This document shows, one piece after another, positions 46,043 through 52,051 of a DNA stretch of 52,051 nucleotides. The stretch is taken from positions 1-52,051 of the forward strand of contig JAGGWS010000054.1 of the NCBI GenBank assembly GCA_021163425.1. The letters are read 5' to 3'. The notes below the pieces were generated by a model. The model made no database searches. It saw only the letters and a program-made list of their open reading frames with translations, and was not told the origin of the DNA. The translations under genes and the position numbers were made by a program. Source of the stretch: Candidatus Omnitrophota bacterium. Its GTDB lineage: Bacteria > Omnitrophota > Gorgyraeia > Duberdicusellales > Duberdicusellaceae. Numbering within the stretch: position 1 is the first letter of the stretch; every line of letters begins with the position of its first letter.

Positions 46043-47272
46043 TTACTTATTAGCCCTACTCTCAGATAAAGCCTTCTTTCTTAAATAAGAACAGTAGTGA
46101 TGAGCAAATCTGTGAGCTTCGTCTCTCAATCTCTGAATAAGAGTTAAGGCTAAAGAAGTTCTTTCTAACCTTAAAGGCTTCCTCTGGTAAGGAAACCAAA
46201 CTTCTTCGTGCTTCTTAGAAATACCTATTACCGGGATATTAAAAAGTTTTGCCTTTTTAAATTTATCACTGCATAAATTGGCTTGAGTTATGCCTCCGTC
46301 AACTATTACTAAATCGGGAATTTTTTTTCTCTGTAAAATACTCCTTATTCTCCTCTCCAAAACTTCAGCCATCCTTTCTAAATCACTATCTGCCTTTCTC
46401 TTTATTTTATAACGCCGGTATTCAGATTTTAAGGGGAGGCCATTTTCAAAAACCACCACAGAACCTGTGGCTGCTTCCTTCTGAATATTAGAAATATCTA
46501 AAGCTTCAATCCGGCGAGGAAGTTTCTTAAGACCCAAGACTTCTTTAAGAGAGATTAACTGCTGAAACTCTTTAGTAGTACCATAAAGAGAAGATAAAGC
46601 AAAGAGCTTATCCCGAATTAAAGATGCCTTCTCAAATTCTAAGGAAGAAACTGCTTTCTCCATATCCTTGCTTAAAAGCTCTATTAATCTTTTTCTTCTC
46701 CCTTCTAATATTAGAGAAAGCATCTTTATATTTTTCAAATAATCTCTCTTAGAAATCCTCCCTATACAAGGTCCAGGACAAAGCTCCAGATGATAATATA
46801 AACATTCTTTCTTAGGGAGCTTAGAACAAGTCCTGAAAGGAAATATTTTCCTTATAATCTCTAAGGCTTTTTTAAGAAGTTTAGCCTGGGGGTAAGGACC
46901 AAAATAAATAAATCCCTCTCTCTTCTTTCTGGTCATACTTACCTTAGGAAAAGGTTCTTTACTTATCTCTACCCAGGGAAAACTTTTATCATCTCTCAAA
47001 AGAATATTATATTTGGGTTTTCTCTCCTTTATAAGGGCATTCTCTAAAATAAGAGCTTTAGCTTCAGAATCACAGATTACAAAATCTATATCGGCAATCT
47101 CTTCTAAAGAGAAGCCTCTGTTTAATAAAGAACTATTTTTCTGGAAATGAGTTGAAACTCTCTTTTTTAAAGAACCTGCCTTTCCAATATAAAGAATTTT
47201 ACCCTTCTTATCTTTAAAAAGATATACGCCGGGAAGCTGAGGCAGGTCTTTTATTTTTTCCCGAATATCCAT
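46043..47272 (-). CDS. uvrC: Excinuclease ABC subunit C (compact form)
   Basis: PGVYLFKDKKGKILYIGKAGSLKKRVSTHF GIY-YIG; YHLELCPGPCIG; IEALDISNIQKEAATGSVVVFENGLPLKSEYRRYKI; LVIVDGG. Confidence 0.9.
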   Translation of the reverse strand: MDIREKIKDLPQLPGVYLFKDKKGKILYIGKAGSLKKRVSTHFQKNSSLLNRGFSLEEIADIDFVICDSEAKALILENALIKERKPKYNILLRDDKSFPWVEISKEPFPKVSMTRKKREGFIYFGPYPQAKLLKKALEIIRKIFPFRTCSKLPKKECLYYHLELCPGPCIGRISKRDYLKNIKMLSLILEGRRKRLIELLSKDMEKAVSSLEFEKASLIRDKLFALSSLYGTTKEFQQLISLKEVLGLKKLPRRIEALDISNIQKEAATGSVVVFENGLPLKSEYRRYKIKRKADSDLERMAEVLERRIRSILQRKKIPDLVIVDGGITQANLCSDKFKKAKLFNIPVIGISKKHEEVWFPYQRKPLRLERTSLALTLIQRLRDEAHRFAHHYCSYLRKKALSESRANK

Positions 47273-48786
47273 CTCCCAATCCTGGGTAAAGGCTCTATCT
47301 TCCCTAAAAAACAGAAAATAAAAAAACTTACCATAATTATCCCCAGAGTTAAAACTATCTTAGGTAAAAGAGCAAATCCACTCAGAATAAAATAAACCTT
47401 GCCTATCCCTATACTAATTATACTAACTCCAGTTAACTTAAGTAAAGTACTTCCTAACCCTTTAATAACCCCTATTCTTTTCTCTAAAACCTTTAAGAGA
47501 AATAAAAAACCTACAGTTGAAGAAATACTACTAGCCAAAGCCAGCCCTCCAATTTTAAGAGGTTTCATTAATATTATACTTAATATAAAGTTAATTAATA
47601 GGACAAAAGTAGAAATCTTAGCTGGAGTCTTGGTATCTTTTAAAGAATAAAAAGCACTAATTAAAAGCCTTGAAGAAGAAAAGAAAAAAAGCCCTAAAGA
47701 ATAGAAGAATAAAGCTGAAGATGTAATATTAACTGAATAACTATCAAAGACTCCCCGTTTAAAAATTACCTCTATTAAAGGAGAAGAAAAAAATAGAAAA
47801 AACAGGCTAAAAGGAATCATAAAAAAAGAGAGATTCTTTAAAGAAAAAGAGAGAGTAGAGTTAAACTCCTCAAATTTTTCTTCAGTACTAAGGTTAGACA
47901 ATCCTGGAAGAACAGCCCGGGAAATACTCAAGCTAAAAAGAGCCAGAGGAAATTGAATTAACCTGTTGGAATAATAAATCCCAGCTACTGCCCCTTCTCC
48001 TACTATATTAGAAAAAGAAGCCAAAAATGTATCCAGAAAAACATTTATATGATAAATTGCTACTGACCAAATCCTGGGTAAAGAAAGTTTACCCATCTTA
48101 AGCGTAGCTTTATCCAATAAGGCTTCCTTAATATTGAAAGTCAGATTAAAGTATCTCCGGGAAGCCAAAAAATTCCAGAGAAATTGCAACAGCCCTGCTA
48201 ATATTACAAAATAGGAAAGAGTATATATTGGTTCTTCTTTAAAAATAGATAATAAACATATACCCAGAATCATTGTAAGGTTAAGTAATAAAGGAGAAAA
48301 GGAAGGAACAAAGAAATTTCCTTTAGTGTAGAGGATACCTCCTAAATTAGCTGATAATCCTATAAAAAGAAGATAAGAGAAGACAATTCGTGTTAACCTT
48401 ACGGTTAACTCAAATTTTTCTGGAGAAAGGAGAAACCCTGGAGCAGTTAATATTATTATATACTTAGCAAACACTATCCCCAAAACTACTATTATCGATA
48501 AAAGAAAACAACAAGTACTAATCAAATGGCTACATACCCTTGTAAAATCTTTCTCTTTATACTCAGAAATTACCGGAATAACTACTGAATCCACTGCCCC
48601 TTCTCCCAAGAGAGAGCGGAAAATATTAGGAATTCTAAAGGCTACCAGGAAAGCTTCAATAAGGAAAGAGGTTCCAAAGAAGCTGGCTATAAGGATATCC
48701 CGGAAAAACCCCAAAATTCGGGAAGCCAAAGTTCCTAAAGAGATAATAAAGGCATTTTTAATTATTTTTTTAAAAATCCTTGACAT
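47251..48786 (-). CDS. murJ: Lipid II flippase MurJ
   Basis: FRDILIASFFGTSFLIEAFLVAFRIPNIFRSLLGEGAVDSVVIPV; MATE-like 13-14 TM protein. Confidence 0.95.
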   Translation of the reverse strand: MSRIFKKIIKNAFIISLGTLASRILGFFRDILIASFFGTSFLIEAFLVAFRIPNIFRSLLGEGAVDSVVIPVISEYKEKDFTRVCSHLISTCCFLLSIIVVLGIVFAKYIIILTAPGFLLSPEKFELTVRLTRIVFSYLLFIGLSANLGGILYTKGNFFVPSFSPLLLNLTMILGICLLSIFKEEPIYTLSYFVILAGLLQFLWNFLASRRYFNLTFNIKEALLDKATLKMGKLSLPRIWSVAIYHINVFLDTFLASFSNIVGEGAVAGIYYSNRLIQFPLALFSLSISRAVLPGLSNLSTEEKFEEFNSTLSFSLKNLSFFMIPFSLFFLFFSSPLIEVIFKRGVFDSYSVNITSSALFFYSLGLFFFSSSRLLISAFYSLKDTKTPAKISTFVLLINFILSIILMKPLKIGGLALASSISSTVGFLFLLKVLEKRIGVIKGLGSTLLKLTGVSIISIGIGKVYFILSGFALLPKIVLTLGIIMVSFFIFCFLGKIEPLPRIGRWIFGKK

Positions 48787-48807
48787 TTTCTAAATTTCTG
48801 ATTTAAT
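48780..48807 (+). promoter_or_regulatory. Candidate sigma70 promoter of rpsT
   Basis: TTGACA (48780-48785) - 16 nt - TTTAAT (48802-48807). Confidence 0.65.
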
Positions 48808-48833
48808 TTTTCTAACCTTCAAAGGAGTTAAAA

Positions 48834-49124
48834 ATGCCTCAAAGAAAATCAGCAAAAAAAAGATTAAAAGCTGACCAAAAAAGAAGATTAAGAAACTTAG
48901 CTTTAAAAAACAAGATAAAACAGGCTAAAAAAAGATTCCTACGGGCAATAAAAGAGAAAAATATAGAAGAAGCCAAAAAAGCCCAAAGCCTGCTCTATAA
49001 GGCTTTAGATAAGGCTGCAGCTAAAAAATATATCCACAAAAATAAAGCCAGCCGAAAAAAATCCCAGTTTTCTCAAAAACTAAGCTCTCTGCTTAAGGAG
49101 AAGCTTAAAAACCAAAAGCTCTAA
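48834..49124 (+). CDS. rpsT: 30S ribosomal protein S20
   Basis: MPQRKSAKKRLKADQKRRLRNLALKNKIK...LDKAAAKKYIHKNKASRKKSQFSQKL. Confidence 0.97.
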   Translation: MPQRKSAKKRLKADQKRRLRNLALKNKIKQAKKRFLRAIKEKNIEEAKKAQSLLYKALDKAAAKKYIHKNKASRKKSQFSQKLSSLLKEKLKNQKL

Positions 49125-49754
49125 GGCTAACTGAAAGGAAATCTTGCCTTCCTTGATTAACCTCTCTATTTCAAATATATACTTAAGGTTTCTACTTTTT
49201 AAAGAAGAAGGGGCACTATCCACGAATACCTTAACCATAAGACCTAAAATCTGTAGAGAAATCCTCTCTTTTCTTCCTTTTTTAAAGAAGTAATCAATAA
49301 TCTCCAAAGCCTGAAGAGGTGAACCTCTTACCAGAGCCAGCCGTAAATCGCTAAAAGTATAGTCTTTGAGGCCTCCTCCAGTCTTAAAAGGGGGACTTAT
49401 ACGGAAAAGAAAAGAAAAAAATCTATCTCTCTTTATTCTTTCCCGCTGAGAAGAATCTAAATCAAAATCAAAGATGAGAAAATCTCTCAGTCGCTTTTCT
49501 CCTATAATCTTTTTAAGATAATCTTTTATTTCTGGAGAAAGTTTTTCAGAATTTCTAAAGATAAACAATCTTTTACTGAAAGAAATATTTTCCATTTCTT
49601 TTTGAAGCTGGAATAAAGAAACGTCCTGAGAAAACAAATTTACTAAGGCTAATGAAGGGTAATGTAAAGAAAGGATCTTTTTAAATTCCTCAATATGCTT
49701 CTTCTTGGTAGAGAAATCTCTCCCCGAGATTACTAAAATCCTCTTTTCTACCAC
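49080..49754 (-). CDS. holA: DNA polymerase III delta subunit-like (HolA), short
   Basis: Position after lptE; LFIFRNSEKLSPEIKDYLKKII, ISLQILGLMVKVFVD; short at 224 aa. Confidence 0.65.
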   Translation of the reverse strand: MVEKRILVISGRDFSTKKKHIEEFKKILSLHYPSLALVNLFSQDVSLFQLQKEMENISFSKRLFIFRNSEKLSPEIKDYLKKIIGEKRLRDFLIFDFDLDSSQRERIKRDRFFSFLFRISPPFKTGGGLKDYTFSDLRLALVRGSPLQALEIIDYFFKKGRKERISLQILGLMVKVFVDSAPSSLKSRNLKYIFEIERLIKEGKISFQLALELLVFKLLLKQRA

Positions 49755-50284
49755 TCTTCAACAATATCTTCGACTATCCTTCGAGCAGCATCATCCAATA
49801 AATCTGAAATAGCAGAATCTTCACTCTCAGCAAATTTCCCTTCTAACGTATAAGTGGTATCACTCACTAAACTCTTTTTTCTTATCAGGTTGTTATTCTT
49901 ATCATAAAGCTTGTAAGTAAAGTAAATTTTTAATCGGTATTCCTCAACCCTATCCTGATCAGTATATCTTAAGGTCTCCCGCAAAAAGTCAGTAATTTCA
50001 GTCTCCAGAATTAAATCTGCGGTTTGTTCCCTAACTACTCTTAGATTACCATCGAGATTAAATCGGGATATTAAAGCTTTAGTAAAAGAATCTTCCAAAA
50101 GAGGAGGGATACTTCTAAAATCTCTATATTCCTGAGTTTCTTTAGTAAAGGTTAATTTATTTAAGACCGGTTTTACAAAAATACTTTTATAATCAGGATT
50201 TAAAAATCCCCGGGTAGTATAGCCACAACCCCAGATATTAACAACTAAAAGAAAATAAATACTTAATAACAATCCCTTTCTCAT
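49748..50284 (-). CDS. lptE: LPS-assembly lipoprotein LptE-like
   Basis: Lipobox IWGCGYTTRG; LLEDSFTKALISRFNLDGNLRVVREQTADLILETEITDF. Confidence 0.8.
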   Translation of the reverse strand: MRKGLLLSIYFLLVVNIWGCGYTTRGFLNPDYKSIFVKPVLNKLTFTKETQEYRDFRSIPPLLEDSFTKALISRFNLDGNLRVVREQTADLILETEITDFLRETLRYTDQDRVEEYRLKIYFTYKLYDKNNNLIRKKSLVSDTTYTLEGKFAESEDSAISDLLDDAARRIVEDIVEEW

Positions 50285-51225
50285 TTCAACTCCTTTATTT
50301 TCTCTAACATCCTTTCTGCTTCCTCTGCCCAGAAGGTCTGAGGATAGTTTTTTAATACATACTCATAATAAACTTTAGCACTCAAGTATTCTTTCTGTTT
50401 ATAATAAAACTGGGCAATATCAAAAAATTTTTTTGCTTCTTCATCTTTTAGCATCTTTAGCTGTCTTTGAGCTTGCTGAGAAATCTCTAACTCCGGATGC
50501 TCAGCTACCAGTTCCTCCAGCCGCTTCTTTGCCTCCTGGGCTAAAGTCTGGTCATAATCACTTCCTGGTGAAGCCTTTAAGCTACATAAAGCTAACTGAT
50601 ACTTAGCCGGTTCTGCCCACTTGCTTTCAGGATACTTTTCTTCTAATTCCCTAAAAGACTTTATAGCTTCATCATATCTACCTAAAGCTTTATAGAGAAG
50701 ACCCAGTTTATATAAACTCTTAGAAGCATATTCAGAATAAGGAGCATTATCAATCACTTTCTTAAATATTTCAATTGAAGGGTGTTCAAATAACCCTTCT
50801 AAAATCTGAGCTGGCCATTTCTTCTCCGGTCTGTTTAAAAAAAATTCTCCTATCTTATACTCTCTCTCTATAATTTCAGTTATCTTCTCACTATAAGGGT
50901 AAGAATCTATTACCTTCTGGTACTCTTTAAAAGCCTGGTAAGGCTTTCCCATATCTTCTAAAACTCTTCCTGTATAATACTGAGCTAAAGGAGCCTGTTT
51001 AGTATCAGGAAAATGGACTACTAACTTTTTAAATTCTTTAAGAGCTTGAGGATAATCTTTAGCCTTATAAAACTTAAGAGCCTTCTCTAATTGGGCCTGG
51101 GGAGAAGCTAAAGGAGAATATTCGGGATTCCTCCATTTTTTAGACTTGGGAGACCATATCCAAAAAGAATAGGCTAAATTAGAGAATAAAATTCCTCCTA
51201 CAAATAATATCAGTATCTTTCTCAT
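50281..51225 (-). CDS. bamD: BamD/YfiO-like TPR outer-membrane assembly factor
   Basis: TPR repeats YPQALKEFKKLVVHFPDTKQAPLAQYYTGRVLEDMGKPYQAFKEYQKVIDSYPYSEKI. Confidence 0.75.
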   Translation of the reverse strand: MRKILILFVGGILFSNLAYSFWIWSPKSKKWRNPEYSPLASPQAQLEKALKFYKAKDYPQALKEFKKLVVHFPDTKQAPLAQYYTGRVLEDMGKPYQAFKEYQKVIDSYPYSEKITEIIEREYKIGEFFLNRPEKKWPAQILEGLFEHPSIEIFKKVIDNAPYSEYASKSLYKLGLLYKALGRYDEAIKSFRELEEKYPESKWAEPAKYQLALCSLKASPGSDYDQTLAQEAKKRLEELVAEHPELEISQQAQRQLKMLKDEEAKKFFDIAQFYYKQKEYLSAKVYYEYVLKNYPQTFWAEEAERMLEKIKELK

Positions 51226-51235
51226 TAGCTCTTAA

Positions 51236-51264
51236 ACTATAACAGAATAAATAGAAAATGTCAA
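51236..51264 (-). promoter_or_regulatory. Candidate sigma70 promoter of bamD-lptE-holA operon
   Basis: TTGACA (51259-51264) - 17 nt - TATAGT (51236-51241). Confidence 0.7.
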
Positions 51265-51285
51265 ATTAAAGAAAAAGTGGTTCTG

Positions 51286-52051
51286 TCAACAAAAGTGTGT
51301 AAATTCATAAAGGCTATACCCTCCATAATTAAAATTTCTGTTTCTGTTAAACCTTTCTACTAAAAGATAAATAACCCTATTTGCACTCTTTTCATCTCTA
51401 AACCCTGCCCAGTATCTTGTTAATTGTTCTATATCCCTTAAGAATCTTTCTATTAAATTGGTGCTTTTTATTAAAGAATGAAATTTAGCCGGGTATTTAT
51501 AAAAAGTTATAGTCTTGTCTATGTTTTTAAGTAAAATCTTTAAAAATTTAGGCTCTTTATCCTGGCATTCTTTTTTGAGAATATTTAATTTCTTCAGAAA
51601 TTCGTTCTTTGTTTTTGCTTTATAGAGATTGTATGCTCTCTTTCTTAAAGAAGGTATCTGCTTCTTATTTTTTATGTATGTTAAAGCCTCTCTTACATAG
51701 TGAACACTACAAATTTGAATATCTTTGTTAGGATAAACAAATAAAAAAGCATTTTCTATTGCCTTCTTCCCATCACAAATAAGCATTTTTAATTTTTTAC
51801 CCTCTAACCCTTTATCTTTAAGGTCAAAGAAAAAGTTTGTATAATTTATCTCATTCTCACCAGTTACTACTTTGAAATAAAGAACCTCATAGCTTAAGTC
51901 TTCTCTTATCCCTATACAGAACAAAACCGGCTTTTTTCTTTTATTTTGAGGGGATATCTTCACATATTTAGCATCTACTATTAGGAAAGAATAATCATCA
52001 CTTATCTTTTTCTTCAGGAATTGATTAACTAAACTGTCTAACCTTTTCAGA
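51286..52051 (-). mobile_element. IS256/Mutator-family transposase, 5' end beyond window
   Basis: Frame stays open past 51963 to window edge: LKRLDSLVNQFLKKKISDDYSFLIVDAKYVKISPQNKRKKP...LICDGKKAIENAFLFVYPNKDIQICSVHYVREAL...STNLIERFLRDIEQLTRYWAGFRDEKSANRVIYLLVERFN; DAKY and CDG positions fit IS256 DDE residues. Confidence 0.85.

Noticed and set aside
1-52051. CRISPR arrays, tRNA or rRNA genes
   Set aside because: No regularly spaced repeats or recognisable tRNA/rRNA segments were seen by eye; only the two-copy element and the TCA microsatellite repeat. A tRNAscan-SE/CRISPR finder run would be decisive.

Overview
AT-rich 52 kb window, almost entirely coding and mostly on the minus strand, from a diderm bacterium. 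My guess is a candidate-phylum lineage such as Omnitrophota; this is an inference from gene style, not established. Roughly the left half (1-27.8 kb) is a filament/secretion island. It holds (i) a Tad/Flp-like locus with about ten tandem small prepilin-like genes, two of which are absent from the supplied ORF track, a TadZ/CpaE-TadA/CpaF fusion ATPase, a secretin with a TonB-like C-terminus and CpaB; and (ii) a type IVa pilus set: pilM-N-O-P-Q, a pilin with a C-terminal (Ser)8 tract, pilC, two tandem pilB paralogs, a stand-alone PilB/MshE N-terminal-domain protein, a GAF + degenerate-GGDEF protein, a response regulator and a divergent pilV/W/X-like operon. The right half is housekeeping and envelope: phoU and Na/Pi transporter, GH94-like phosphorylase, BioY, purine permease, patatin, LpxL-like acyltransferase, lnt, secA, prfB (with a programmed +1 frameshift), pilT, ogt, a compact uvrC, murJ, rpsT, holA, lptE, bamD, and the edge of an IS256-family element. 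The most intriguing unexplained signal is a roughly 105-nt element present twice (12651-12760 on +, 45557-45674 on -) with conserved core blocks and a covarying closing helix. One copy is fused in-frame into the ogt tail and ends about 20 nt before the pilT start codon. I cannot assign it to a known RNA family from memory.
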